A stretch of 64,000 nt of DNA, taken from UBA1930 sp943371535 (lineage in GTDB: Bacteria; Bacteroidota; Bacteroidia; Chitinophagales; Chitinophagaceae). Positions within the stretch are counted from its first letter, which is position 1. Each line of letters opens with the position of its first letter. The position numbers and the translations under genes were made by a program. Under the pieces are notes generated by a model. It was not told the DNA's origin. It saw only the letters and a program-made list of their open reading frames with translations, and did no database searches. The DNA is taken from assembly GCA_943371535.1 (NCBI GenBank), contig CALRVE020000011.1, forward strand, positions 1 to 64,000, in the 5' to 3' direction. This document shows, in pieces, positions 22,300 through 31,328 of the stretch.

Positions 22300-23082
22300 G
22301 TGCAAAACTCTTCACTCTCAATTACTTTTTTAGGCACTGGTACAAGTAGTGGTGTACCAATGATTGGTTGTAATTGTGCTGTTTGCTCATCTACCAATAA
22401 AAAAGACAATAGGCTACGTAGCAGTATTTTAGTTCAATCTGAAACCACTACAATTGTAGTAGATACCACTCCCGATTTTAGATACCAAATGTTACGTTCT
22501 AATACGCAACAAGTAGATGCAATTCTGTTTACACATCCACATAAAGATCATATTGCTGGGCTAGACGATGTGAGGGCATACAATTTTTTTAGCAAACAGC
22601 CTATGCAGTTGTACACCAATCATTTAACTGAAGAAGCTATTCGTAGAGATTTTTATTATGCTTTTGCCGAAAATAAATATCCAGGTGTACCCAATATGGA
22701 AATGAATACTATTGGAGAAACTGATTTTATGGTTGGAGATATTTTAATTACACCAATTAATGTATGGCATTTAAAAATGCCTGTTTTGGGTTTTCGGTTC
22801 AATAATAATTTTACTTACATAACCGATGCAAATAGAATTGATATTGAAGAATTGCAGAAAATGATGCATTCCGATGTTTTGGTATTAAATGCATTACGTA
22901 AAGAGCAACATATTTCTCATTTTACTTTAGCCGAGGCGATTGATTTAAGCAAAACGGTTTGTGCAAAACAAACTTATTTCACACATATTAGTCATCAATT
23001 AGGATTGCATAATCAAATCAGTGAAGAATTGCCTGCAAATATTGCTTTAGCGTATGATAGCTTAACTATTACTGTTGAATGA
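22300..23082 (+). CDS. MBL-fold hydrolase, PhnP/cyclic-phosphodiesterase-like
   Basis: 260 residues starting at GTG 22300. SITFLGTGTSSGVPMIGCNCAVC is the PhnP-type N-terminus; its two or three cysteines form the structural zinc site in PhnP. VDTTPDFRYQML is followed by the metal motif THPHKDHIAGLDDVR (H-x-H-x-D-H), VWHLKMPVLGFRF, TDANRID and THISHQLGLH near the end. Homologs cleave cyclic phosphate diesters or process RNA/lipid substrates; the activity here is inferred. A TAGATTTG box sits only 4 bases before the GTG, hinting at a leaderless message. The 3' end overlaps the convergent lipoprotein gene by 14 bases. Confidence 0.87.
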   Translation: MQNSSLSITFLGTGTSSGVPMIGCNCAVCSSTNKKDNRLRSSILVQSETTTIVVDTTPDFRYQMLRSNTQQVDAILFTHPHKDHIAGLDDVRAYNFFSKQPMQLYTNHLTEEAIRRDFYYAFAENKYPGVPNMEMNTIGETDFMVGDILITPINVWHLKMPVLGFRFNNNFTYITDANRIDIEELQKMMHSDVLVLNALRKEQHISHFTLAEAIDLSKTVCAKQTYFTHISHQLGLHNQISEELPANIALAYDSLTITVE

Positions 23083-23494
23083 ATTTAATGCTCAGTTGTT
23101 CATTTTTGTTACTTAACAATAAAGTGTCGTTTCGTAATTGAAATTGAAATGGAGATTTAGAAAATAACAATTCTATTGTTTCACCAAGTTGGCTATTACA
23201 ACAAACATCTGTAACAGTAATATCTTTAAATTCAATTTGCTGGTTAGCTTTAACTGAAAAAATTCCTTTAAGTATATTGTCTTCAATGTACACAGAAAAG
23301 CTACTATCTGTATTCAGTTCTATAACATATAGTATCTTCTCAGGAATTTTTAATACAGTATCACTGTTTTGTACATCAACTATCTTCCACCTACCAAAAA
23401 TAGATTTAGTGTTTGTTGTTGAATTACTTGAACAAGCAAACATTAATAATGCAACTGTACAATTGAGCAATGTAATTGGTATAAGCTTTTTCAT
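23069..23494 (-). CDS. Small lipoprotein, lipocalin/META-like
   Basis: 141 residues. The N-terminal signal ends LMFAC (C21), so the mature protein is lipidated. The remainder, from GRWKIVDVQN, is a set of about eight beta-strands with polar turns, in the manner of small lipocalin-like or META-domain lipoproteins of Bacteroidota; a CC pair (VCCNSQ) near 97 is unusual. No catalytic motif. It lies on the minus strand 22 bases downstream of the large barrel protein gene and may share its transcript. Function unknown. Confidence 0.7.
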   Translation of the reverse strand: MKKLIPITLLNCTVALLMFACSSNSTTNTKSIFGRWKIVDVQNSDTVLKIPEKILYVIELNTDSSFSVYIEDNILKGIFSVKANQQIEFKDITVTDVCCNSQLGETIELLFSKSPFQFQLRNDTLLLSNKNEQLSIKFIQQ

Positions 23495-23516
23495 GTTTAC
23501 TTACTTCTACAAATCA

Positions 23517-26384
23517 TTACATTCCGCCCATTCTGCCCATTCTTGGTTGCCCATTACTTCTAATCATACCTCTCATAAATGGCGGCATTTGTTGACCTTT
23601 CGCTCCAAACTTTCTTAAGTTATACGTAAAAGTTAACATTACATATCTTGTTAACACTTGCGTACGAGTATCTAACACATAGTTTTGTTCAACAGTTCTT
23701 GTAATGCTTTTATTTTCGTTTAATAAATCAAACACACTCAACTTTAGTTCACCATCTTTTTTCTTGAAAATAGTTTTTGCAATACTTGCATTTAATAAAG
23801 GAATGGTTTGGTTAAAACCATTGCTTTGCCCACGATTAAAAGTTAGGTCAAAATCGGCACCAAAAATCCAGCCCGATTTTGGAGAATAAGTAGGTTCTAT
23901 TGAAAACACTTGTGTAAAAAAATCGCCGTTTTGATTACTGTTCAATGTATATCGAGCAAAAGTAAATGTAGAAAGAGAAGAAAAGTTTAGGTCGAACTGT
24001 TCTTTCAAGTTCATATTGTAATTAATGCGTTCGCCAATTACATAATTATTGGTGAAGTTTTTTACATTGTTAAATAAGTTTACATCTCTTGTATAACCAA
24101 TTGTAGTGGTTAAATTAATATTGGCTTTAGGCTTTTTTGTAGGAAAACCATAATTAATAAAACCTGTTACGTTCATAGCACCATCAATATTTATTGGTTT
24201 TGAATATTGAGCACCCGGTATAAGTACAACACCATCTACCATTATTGGAGCTGTTGTGGTATTTTGTGTAATGCTGTTGCCAATTTTATCTTGTGTAAAG
24301 CTTCCGTTGATGTTAACAATAAAGTTTTTAAATGTTATGATATCGAATTTTGTGTACGATAAACTAAAGCTATGTGCAAACTCTTGAGCCAAAGCTGCAT
24401 TACCATTTCTAATGCTTAATTGATTGGTATTATCTACTACATCTTGCAATTGTGTAATAGATGGAGCATTGGTTCTTCCACGATAATTGAATCGAATATT
24501 ATTACTTCTGCTTTTGCTAAATTGAACCTGCACATTGGGAAAATAATTGGTAAACTTATTACTTAAGTTAGTGCCTTTTGTATTATTAATGCTGGTTAAC
24601 TCGGCATATTGTACACCTAAACCCAAAGTATAGCTTAACTCTTTGGTAACTTGATTTCTGTAGCTTGCTCCAAATCTGTTGGAGGTATTGGTGTTTTCAA
24701 ATTTATTAGTTAGGTTGGGTACCACTTCATCAAATGCACCTGTGTTTTTATTAAAACGAAGCGTTTGTTGATCGGAGTTATTTTTATTGTAATTATAGTT
24801 ATAGGTTAATTCAATTTGTCCTTTTTTCCCAATGGGTTCTGTGTACGATAAATTACTACTTACGCCACTACCATCTCTAGTAGTTGAGTTAATTTGGTTG
24901 ATGGTATCTTTTATCAAGCCATTCACTGTATAAATATCGTTGTAAGAAATATTAGTTCCTGACGCATCACTTTCACTAATAGTTGGAGTAATATTTAACG
25001 ATAAAGTTCTGCCACGTTTTTTAAATCTATGTCTAAATAAAATGCTTGTACTAAAATTAAATCCATCGCTTTGGCTAGTGTTAATTTGCTGTACACTACT
25101 TAAGTTGGTTAATTTACCCCTCGTTAAAAAAGAAGTGGTTTCGGTAAATCGATCACTATTTTGAACGCTAAAATTTGGTCGTATTAAAATAGAGTTTAAC
25201 GAATCTATTTTATGATTGATTTCGAAGTTGAAACGATGATTACCATTTTTATTGTTAGAAATAGTATTGCTACTATTAAATTGAGATGAATCGTTGGTAA
25301 TAAAAGTTTCTCTAAAGTTATTGTTATCGTTATTTCTATTTATGTTATTGTAGAAATAACTTCCACTAACACTTGTTTTTGGGCTCCAAACATCATTGTA
25401 GTTTAATCCACCAGCCCAAGTAGTTGCAATACCTTGTTGAGTAGCGGTTAAAAAGTTTCCAATATTTCCACCACCACTAAACATTCCACCACCTCTTCCT
25501 CCACCACCTCCAGAGTTCATGGTGCCCAATAAATCTTGTACAGAAAAGTTTTGTTGATTGATATTATTACCCTGACCAATAAATGAAATTTGTTGATTGC
25601 CATTAAATCGGTTAAAGCTTAGTGAACTTCCATAAGTTTTATTTTCACCTGCACCAACACTTAATTTTCCAAAGTATCCTTTCCTTCTATCTTTTTTGGT
25701 TATGATATTAATAGTTTTTTCTCGGTTACCATCATCAAAACCACTAAATGCACTTTGATCACTTTGAGCATCATATACTTGTACTTTATCAATTACATCG
25801 GTAGGTAAATTTCTTGTAGCTGTTTTAGGATCATCGCCAAAAAAACGTTTTCCATCTACCAACACTCTAGTAACATTTTGTCCCTGAGCTTTTACAGTAC
25901 CATCTTTATCAACCTCAACACCGGGTAATTTTTTTAATAAATCTTCGGCAGTTGCATTGGGTTTTGTTTTAAAACTACCCGCATTAAACTCAGTAGTGTC
26001 GCCTTTTATTTGAACAGGTGATGACTTTACGGTAACTCCTGCTAATTCGTTTCCTCCAAATTTTAAATAAATATCTCCTAAATCTACTGTTGGATTAGCT
26101 TTTGAAAAACTAACAGTTTTAAACTGTGTTTCATACCCATTAAAACTAATTTGAATAACGTATGTTCCAAAATTAAAACCCTTCACTTCAAAAATTCCAT
26201 CTGCTTTTGCTAAACTATACGCTTCAACTGTAGAATCTTTACTATCTAAAATACTAATTGAAGCATCTTTTAAGCTTTGCTTAGCAGTAGTATCAATTAA
26301 TTTACCCTTTAAAACTGGGTTGTTTTGAGCAAAACTTACTGTAGTAATTAACATTACTATGAGCAATGTAAAAATTCGATTCAT
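23517..26384 (-). CDS. Outer-membrane beta-barrel (TonB-dependent-receptor-like) protein
   Basis: 955 residues: signal peptide (1-19), a carboxypeptidase-regulatory-like domain (about 22-105: VLKGKLIDTTAKQSLKDASISILD), a plug-like region (about 125-215: AEDLLKKLPGVEVDKDGTVKAQGQNVTRVLVDGKRFFGDD), then a large barrel rich in Asn, Thr and aromatic strands, resembling the PF14905 'outer membrane beta-barrel' group. A Gly-rich insert (about 290-310) and a Gly/Met/Arg-rich C-terminal tail stand out. No TonB box is certain. Peptide or metal transport is the usual guess. A divergent SusD-type partner is absent, so a polysaccharide role is not supported. Confidence 0.85.
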   Translation of the reverse strand: MNRIFTLLIVMLITTVSFAQNNPVLKGKLIDTTAKQSLKDASISILDSKDSTVEAYSLAKADGIFEVKGFNFGTYVIQISFNGYETQFKTVSFSKANPTVDLGDIYLKFGGNELAGVTVKSSPVQIKGDTTEFNAGSFKTKPNATAEDLLKKLPGVEVDKDGTVKAQGQNVTRVLVDGKRFFGDDPKTATRNLPTDVIDKVQVYDAQSDQSAFSGFDDGNREKTINIITKKDRRKGYFGKLSVGAGENKTYGSSLSFNRFNGNQQISFIGQGNNINQQNFSVQDLLGTMNSGGGGGRGGGMFSGGGNIGNFLTATQQGIATTWAGGLNYNDVWSPKTSVSGSYFYNNINRNNDNNNFRETFITNDSSQFNSSNTISNNKNGNHRFNFEINHKIDSLNSILIRPNFSVQNSDRFTETTSFLTRGKLTNLSSVQQINTSQSDGFNFSTSILFRHRFKKRGRTLSLNITPTISESDASGTNISYNDIYTVNGLIKDTINQINSTTRDGSGVSSNLSYTEPIGKKGQIELTYNYNYNKNNSDQQTLRFNKNTGAFDEVVPNLTNKFENTNTSNRFGASYRNQVTKELSYTLGLGVQYAELTSINNTKGTNLSNKFTNYFPNVQVQFSKSRSNNIRFNYRGRTNAPSITQLQDVVDNTNQLSIRNGNAALAQEFAHSFSLSYTKFDIITFKNFIVNINGSFTQDKIGNSITQNTTTAPIMVDGVVLIPGAQYSKPINIDGAMNVTGFINYGFPTKKPKANINLTTTIGYTRDVNLFNNVKNFTNNYVIGERINYNMNLKEQFDLNFSSLSTFTFARYTLNSNQNGDFFTQVFSIEPTYSPKSGWIFGADFDLTFNRGQSNGFNQTIPLLNASIAKTIFKKKDGELKLSVFDLLNENKSITRTVEQNYVLDTRTQVLTRYVMLTFTYNLRKFGAKGQQMPPFMRGMIRSNGQPRMGRMGGM

Positions 26385-26531
26385 TTTGTTGTAGTTTTAA
26401 AAGGGGGCTTACGAAGCTATACTTTAAAGTGTTGAATTAAAGTTAATTTAGATAATAACGGCAAACTAAGCTTATAGTTGGCTTGTGAAGTATTTTTTCG
26501 GTGATATAAAGCTACAGTGAGGTAAAAATAA

Positions 26532-27065
26532 TTATGCAGCGTTGGTACGGTATTTACCTTTTCTAAAAAACAGCATTTCTGCAATAAAAATTAGCAAAAC
26601 ACTTAATGCTGTACTGCCTAATGTTTTACCAATAAAAAGAGAAAAATTACCAAAGTGTAACCACTCAATTAATACCAAATATAAATGGTGTAAAAAAGTG
26701 AGTAAAACAATATACAAACTGTAAGGAGCCCATCCCATACTTTTTATACTTGGCTCAATATAGCTTTGTTCGGTAGTTTCTTGTGGAATTAAAAGGTTTA
26801 ATAAAAAAGGACGTAAATAAGCAATTAGTAAGCAAGGTGCTGTAAATAAACCATAATATCCGGTAAAACTATCTAATACAAAACCATATACAAAGGCAAC
26901 TACTAACAAAAACAATCTATTGATATTAAAAGGCAACCAAAGAATAAATAAAAAATAAATATATGGAACAAAAAAATGATGCAATGGAGGTACTTCATTC
27001 AGTATATAAACTTGAACAAGTATAAACACAATAAATCGAATGATATTTCTTATAAAACTACTCAT
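26532..27065 (-). CDS. mreD: Rod shape-determining protein MreD
   Basis: 177 residues with five to six transmembrane helices and few charged residues (FIVFILVQVYILNEV, FVPYIYFLFILWLPF, LFLLVVAFVYGFVLDSFTGYYGLF). The FVLDSF-x-G motif in the middle and the position directly after mreC identify MreD. Its start overlaps mreC by 4 bases, which implies translational coupling. It works with MreB and MreC in the elongasome. The next gene downstream is an unrelated barrel protein; the PBP2 and RodA genes that usually follow are not here. Confidence 0.88.
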   Translation of the reverse strand: MSSFIRNIIRFIVFILVQVYILNEVPPLHHFFVPYIYFLFILWLPFNINRLFLLVVAFVYGFVLDSFTGYYGLFTAPCLLIAYLRPFLLNLLIPQETTEQSYIEPSIKSMGWAPYSLYIVLLTFLHHLYLVLIEWLHFGNFSLFIGKTLGSTALSVLLIFIAEMLFFRKGKYRTNAA

Positions 27066-27916
27066 GGTATTTTTGTATCCTTCTTATTGCTTAAATCATT
27101 TTGTTCGGTATAGTAATAGTTTTTAATTAAATACACATGCTGAATATTGAAAAAATTAGTAGCAGTTTTTAATTTTAATGTATTAAAACTTGCAGCAGGA
27201 TCGGGCTTTACTTCTACAACAGTTCCTATCATAATTCCAGATGGATAGGTAGAAGAATACGTACTTGTTATAACTGTATCGCCAATTTTTACATTTGCAC
27301 TCTTACTTACACTTTTCATGCTTATATAGTGGGGATCTATACCATCCCAATATACAACACCACTGCTTTTACTTTTTTGTAGCATGGCACTTACTTGTGT
27401 AAAGCTGTGTAATACACTCATTACTTTACTATAGTTTTCGCTAACATCTGATACTATGCCTACAATACCTTGTGGAGATACTACACTCATATCTCTTTGT
27501 ACACCTTGCTTGCTGCCACGTTCAAGCATCATATAATTGGCTTTTGAAATTACTGAGTTACCTACAACTTTGGCAGGTAAGTATGTGTATTTTCTTGGAC
27601 GGTTTAATGTATCTCTTTGTAAAGAATCTACTTGAAAAATGGTGGAGGTGTCTGAAAAATCGTAGTTAATCAACAATTGATTTTTTAAACGAGCATTTTC
27701 ATCGGCTAATTGTTTGTTGATTTGTTTTAAGCTGAAATACTCTTTAAACCCATAATATTTTTTATTGATACTCCCAGTAACTTCATTTGCTGCCGTTGCA
27801 AAAAAAGCTTCGTGTGTTTTACTACTATTACTCAACATAACAATACTGCAAATCTGCAATAGAATAAAGCAGATGAACACAAAGTAACGCTGAATGAATA
27901 GAAAAATATTTTTCAC
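27062..27916 (-). CDS. mreC: Rod shape-determining protein MreC
   Basis: 284 residues: a short cytoplasmic N-terminus, one transmembrane helix (about 9-29), a coiled coil (about 55-85: YFSLKQINKQLADENARLKNQLL) and the periplasmic double beta-barrel domain with VVGNSVISKANYMMLERGSKQGVQRDMSVVSPQGIVGIVSDVSENYSKVMSVLHSFTQVSAML, the MreC signature. It scaffolds the cell-wall elongation machinery. Between mreB (ending 28006) and this gene lies an 89-base AAGG/CCTT-rich spacer with dyad symmetry. Confidence 0.93.
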   Translation of the reverse strand: MKNIFLFIQRYFVFICFILLQICSIVMLSNSSKTHEAFFATAANEVTGSINKKYYGFKEYFSLKQINKQLADENARLKNQLLINYDFSDTSTIFQVDSLQRDTLNRPRKYTYLPAKVVGNSVISKANYMMLERGSKQGVQRDMSVVSPQGIVGIVSDVSENYSKVMSVLHSFTQVSAMLQKSKSSGVVYWDGIDPHYISMKSVSKSANVKIGDTVITSTYSSTYPSGIMIGTVVEVKPDPAASFNTLKLKTATNFFNIQHVYLIKNYYYTEQNDLSNKKDTKIP

Positions 27917-28005
27917 AAAAAGGGTTTAAGGTTTAAAGTTTAAGGTGGTAGGTTTAAGGTTCTTTTTTACCTTTTACCTTTTGCCTTACACCTCACAGCC
28001 TTTGC
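27917..28005. repeat. AAGGTTTAAGGT / ACCTTTTACC mirrored tract between mreB and mreC
   Basis: The plus strand is C-free for the first half (repeated GGTTTAAGG-like units, 27920-27960) and nearly G-free for the next (CCTTTTACC-like units, 27968-27990), so the halves can pair as an imperfect hairpin. It lies inside an otherwise compact operon and may attenuate mreCD relative to mreB. Confidence 0.5.
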
Positions 28006-29031
28006 TTATTTCATAATAAACGGAAAGCGTTGATAGTTTTTAAGAGCTAAACCTGTACCACGAACTACACTTTTTAATGGATCATCGGCAATGTGAACGG
28101 GTAATTTAATTTTTGCACTTAATCTTTTATCTAATCCTCTTAAAAGTGCACCACCACCTGTTAAGTATAGGCCCCTTCTATAAATATCGGCAGCTAATTC
28201 TGGCGGTGTAGTTTCTAAAGCTTTTAAAATGGCTTCTTCAATTTTAAAAATGCTTTTATCTAATGCTTCGGCAATTTCTTGATAGCTTACCATAATTTGT
28301 TTAGGAATACCTGTAACCAAATCTCTACCATTTACTGGCATATCTTCTGGTGGTGATTCTAAATCTTTCATAGCTGCACCAACATGAATTTTAATTTGTT
28401 CGGCAGTACGTTCACCAATTAATAAACTGTGGTATCTACGTAAAGCTTCCATAATGTCTGCTGTAAATTCATCACCAGCAATACGAATACTTTGATCACA
28501 AACAATACCTGCTAAAGCAATCACTGTAATACCTGTTGTTCCACCACCAATATCAATAATCATATTTCCAACAGGTTCTTCTACATCAATACCAATACCC
28601 AATGCAGCAGCCATAGGCTCGTGAATCATGTACACTTCTTTAGCACCTGCTTGCTCAGCACTATCTCTAACAGCACGTTTTTCTACTTCTGTAATAGACG
28701 ATGGAATACAAATAACCATTCTCCAACTTGGCGGAAACAATGGTTTTTTAGGATATACCAATTTAATTAATTCACGTATCATTAATTCGGCTGCATTAAA
28801 ATCGGCAATTACACCATCTTTTAACGGACGAACAGTTCTTATGCTTTCATGGGTTTTTTCATGCATTAAAAGTGCTTTTTTACCCACCGCTAAAACTTCT
28901 TTAGGATTGTTCCTATTTAATGCCACAATACTTGGTTCATTCACCACAATATCATCGTTGTGAATAATAAGGGTATTGGCTGTACCCAAGTCCATGGCAA
29001 TTTCTTGTGTAAAAAAGCTGAAAAGTCCCAT
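28006..29031 (-). CDS. mreB: Rod shape-determining actin homolog MreB
   Basis: 341 residues, full family length. The actin-type nucleotide site is complete: phosphate-1 loop AMDLGTANTLI, GNMIIDIGGGTTGITVIALAG (phosphate-2) and LYLTGGGALLRGLDKRLS (adenosine), with the MreB-typical EPSIVALNR, IHEPMAAALG and IRIAGDEF. It polymerises under the membrane and guides wall synthesis. First gene of a minus-strand mreBCD run. A near-consensus -7 box (CACCTTTG) lies about 40 bases upstream. Confidence 0.97.
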   Translation of the reverse strand: MGLFSFFTQEIAMDLGTANTLIIHNDDIVVNEPSIVALNRNNPKEVLAVGKKALLMHEKTHESIRTVRPLKDGVIADFNAAELMIRELIKLVYPKKPLFPPSWRMVICIPSSITEVEKRAVRDSAEQAGAKEVYMIHEPMAAALGIGIDVEEPVGNMIIDIGGGTTGITVIALAGIVCDQSIRIAGDEFTADIMEALRRYHSLLIGERTAEQIKIHVGAAMKDLESPPEDMPVNGRDLVTGIPKQIMVSYQEIAEALDKSIFKIEEAILKALETTPPELAADIYRRGLYLTGGGALLRGLDKRLSAKIKLPVHIADDPLKSVVRGTGLALKNYQRFPFIMK

Positions 29032-29208
29032 TATATGGCTATTAAGTTATTTTTATAAATAGTGAGCAAAGGTGAAAGAAATAAATGGATTAACAAAGCC
29101 TAAAATACCACAATTTTTTAAGTAATGCACACATTAACAAAGTATAATTACCTGAATCAATTTTTTAGAAGTAACAACAAATAGATATTACTATCATTTA
29201 GATTGATT

Positions 29209-30018
29209 CTACTCTGCCATGTCTTTATAACCTTGTTCACTTTTATCTGTTTCAATTGGTAATTTGGGTTCTCTTAATTCAACAGGTTTATTTGATTTTT
29301 TACGCATTTGCAAGTTCAATAATTCTACGAGAAAAGAGAATGCCATAGCAAAATAAACATAGTTTTTTAGCTTTAATTCTTCTGCTGCATGATGGTTCCA
29401 ACCTTCTACCAATAAAGTAATACCAATCATTACTAAAAAAGACAACGCCAACATTTTTATGGTTGGATGATTTTGTATAAACTTAGCAATATTTGAGCTG
29501 AATAAAAACATCATAATCATTGCAATTACTACAGCTGCAACCATAATTTCTACATGCTTAGCTGTTCCACCTGCGGTGATGATGCTATCGAAGCTAAACA
29601 CCAAATCAATAAGCATAATTTGTACTATAGCATTTGCAAGGGTAAGCGGTTTTGATTTTTTTCCATTGGCTGCTGCTTCTTCACCTTCTAGTTTATGATG
29701 AATTTCTTTCACTGTTTTATAAATTAAAAACAAGCCTCCTGCAAGCATTACTAAACTTGCTAAATCTAACGATTTTCCAAATGCACCTACTACTTCTTTG
29801 CCCTTTTGTGCCAATAACCAAGTTAATCCATACAATAAAATACAACGCACCAAAATACCTGTAAACATCCATACAACTCTTGCTCTTGGCTGTTTTTCTT
29901 TGGGTAAACGATTCATGATAATGCTTACAAAAATTACATTATCTATACCTAATACAATTTCTAAAATAACCAATATAAAAAAGCTTACAATACTCTCCGA
30001 TGTAAATAAATGCTCCAT
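29209..30018 (-). CDS. TerC-family integral membrane protein
   Basis: 269 residues with seven or so transmembrane helices. The two acidic family motifs are present: LVILEIVLGIDNVIFVSI near the start and IMLIDLVFSFDSIITAGG in the middle, each with the (G/S)(I/F)D(N/S) metal-ligand pattern. TerC/Alx proteins have been tied to manganese export and tellurite resistance; Mn handling is the better guess. A polar tail of about 35 residues follows the last helix. It is monocistronic between the ompH group and mreB. Confidence 0.9.
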   Translation of the reverse strand: MEHLFTSESIVSFFILVILEIVLGIDNVIFVSIIMNRLPKEKQPRARVVWMFTGILVRCILLYGLTWLLAQKGKEVVGAFGKSLDLASLVMLAGGLFLIYKTVKEIHHKLEGEEAAANGKKSKPLTLANAIVQIMLIDLVFSFDSIITAGGTAKHVEIMVAAVVIAMIMMFLFSSNIAKFIQNHPTIKMLALSFLVMIGITLLVEGWNHHAAEELKLKNYVYFAMAFSFLVELLNLQMRKKSNKPVELREPKLPIETDKSEQGYKDMAE

Positions 30019-30035
30019 AATATTTTTTTAATGGG

Positions 30036-30043
30036 CAAATATA
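30036..30043 (-). promoter_or_regulatory. Promoter of the terC-like gene
   Basis: Minus strand TATATTTG, 17 bases before ATG 30018, preceded at a 21-base spacing by TTG (30065-30067), a good fit to the Bacteroidota promoter. Confidence 0.6.
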
Positions 30044-30085
30044 ATGTTAGTATACACTATATACCAATTAGCTTTTACTTAAATA

Positions 30086-30119
30086 CAAAAGGGCTCAGCC
30101 AAGCGACTGAACCCTTTTG
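30086..30119 (-). terminator. Terminator of the bamA-ompH transcript
   Basis: CAAAAGGG-x-TCAG pairs with CTGA-x-CCCTTTTG with one mismatch and an 8-base loop. It lies 20 bases after the last OmpH stop. The T-run is interrupted, so strength is uncertain. Confidence 0.6.
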
Positions 30120-30138
30120 AAATACTAGTTTATGAAAA

Positions 30139-30741
30139 TTAATTTTTCTTAGGAGGAGTAGTTGGTTTTGGTGCAGGTCCGCTACCACCAGTTATACCTA
30201 AAGCTTTAACTTGATCTTCTATTTCTTTTGGTAATGGTACTTTTAATTTAACCAATACTCTTAACATTAGTTCTTCTGATTTGTCGGCATAAATAAACAC
30301 ATCTTTCTTAAATACATGCGTATATTTTTGTTCAGAAATTACAGTTTGTAAAACGCCATAAATTTTTTCTAAATAAGGGCGTAATAACTCTTGTTGTTTA
30401 GCTTGTAATTTTTGTTGTTGGTATTGCTGCCAATTTTGAATTTTGTAAAAATGTTGAGCAATTTCTTTTTTGATAATTTGCTTAACAGAATTATTCATGT
30501 TACTTGAATCTCTCTTGTAAGTACTATCTTTTGTTTGAAACTGATACAATTCGTAATCGTATTCTGGTTGCAAAGAATCCTTAACATAGTCTTGTAGCAA
30601 GCTATCTACATTTTGAATACCTGGCATAAAAGATAAAATGGCTTCTTCATCAAAAGTGCCTATTTTAATTTGAGCATTTGCTGTTGATGCAGTAAAAAGA
30701 CCGAAAACGCCGGCCACAACTACCAATAAAACTTTCTTCAT
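30139..30741 (-). CDS. OmpH/Skp-family periplasmic chaperone (second copy)
   Basis: 200 residues: a signal peptide (about 1-23, ending ANAQ), then IKIGTFDEEAILSFMPGIQNVDSLLQDYVKDSL, which matches the Skp/OmpH opening strand, and a long charged helix pair (KKEIAQHFYKIQNWQQYQQQKLQAKQQELLRPYLEKIYGVLQTVISEQKY). A Pro/Lys-rich tail (GPAPKPTTPPKKN) is extra. Skp trimers hold unfolded outer-membrane proteins for BamA. It is the distal gene of bamA-ompH-ompH, 39 bases after its paralog, from which it has diverged strongly. Confidence 0.85.
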   Translation of the reverse strand: MKKVLLVVVAGVFGLFTASTANAQIKIGTFDEEAILSFMPGIQNVDSLLQDYVKDSLQPEYDYELYQFQTKDSTYKRDSSNMNNSVKQIIKKEIAQHFYKIQNWQQYQQQKLQAKQQELLRPYLEKIYGVLQTVISEQKYTHVFKKDVFIYADKSEELMLRVLVKLKVPLPKEIEDQVKALGITGGSGPAPKPTTPPKKN

Positions 30742-30780
30742 TGTTTTGTTTATTTAATTAAAATGGTTGAGTTAAAATAT

Positions 30781-31293
30781 TTATTTAATGCCTAATTCTT
30801 TTAAAACGTCTTCGCTTTTATCAATTTTAGGGTCGGCAAATATAACAGTAATTCCTTCACTTTTATCTAATACAAAATCGTACCCCCTACTAACCGAAAT
30901 TTTTTGTATGGCTGTATAAACTCTATCTTGTATTGGCTTCACCAATTTTTGTCTTTCTTTAAACAAATCGCCTTCGTAGCCAAAACGCTTTTTTTGCAAA
31001 TCTCTTATTTCTTTTTCTTTATTAAACAATTCGTCTTCACGTTTCTTTTTCAATTCGTCACTTAACATGTATTGTTCGGCTTCAAAGCTTTTATACATTT
31101 TATCAAGTTCTGCTTGTTTATTATCTATTTCTTTTTGCCATTGTTCGGCAACTGCTTGTAATTTTCTATCGGCATCTTTATACTCAGGTATTTTATCTAA
31201 AATATATTTAGTATCAATAATGGCATATCGTTGTGCTGTAGAAGTAACAGCAAAAGCAATGATACAAGCTGCAACAAAAATTATTTTTTTCAT
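30781..31293 (-). CDS. OmpH/Skp-family periplasmic chaperone (first copy)
   Basis: 170 residues with a signal peptide (about 1-20, ending TSTAQ). RYAIIDTKYILDKIPEYKDADRKLQAVAEQWQKEIDNKQAELDKMYKSFEAEQYMLSDELKKKREDEL is the canonical OmpH start followed by the tentacle-like coiled coil. QDRVYTAIQKISVSRGYDFVLDKSEGITVIFADPKID closes the body domain. It escorts outer-membrane proteins through the periplasm. The start is 35 bases after the bamA stop, so it shares the bamA transcript. Confidence 0.92.
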   Translation of the reverse strand: MKKIIFVAACIIAFAVTSTAQRYAIIDTKYILDKIPEYKDADRKLQAVAEQWQKEIDNKQAELDKMYKSFEAEQYMLSDELKKKREDELFNKEKEIRDLQKKRFGYEGDLFKERQKLVKPIQDRVYTAIQKISVSRGYDFVLDKSEGITVIFADPKIDKSEDVLKELGIK

Positions 31294-31328
31294 ACAAAGT
31301 ACTTTTTAAATAAGTTGATGTTTATTGT

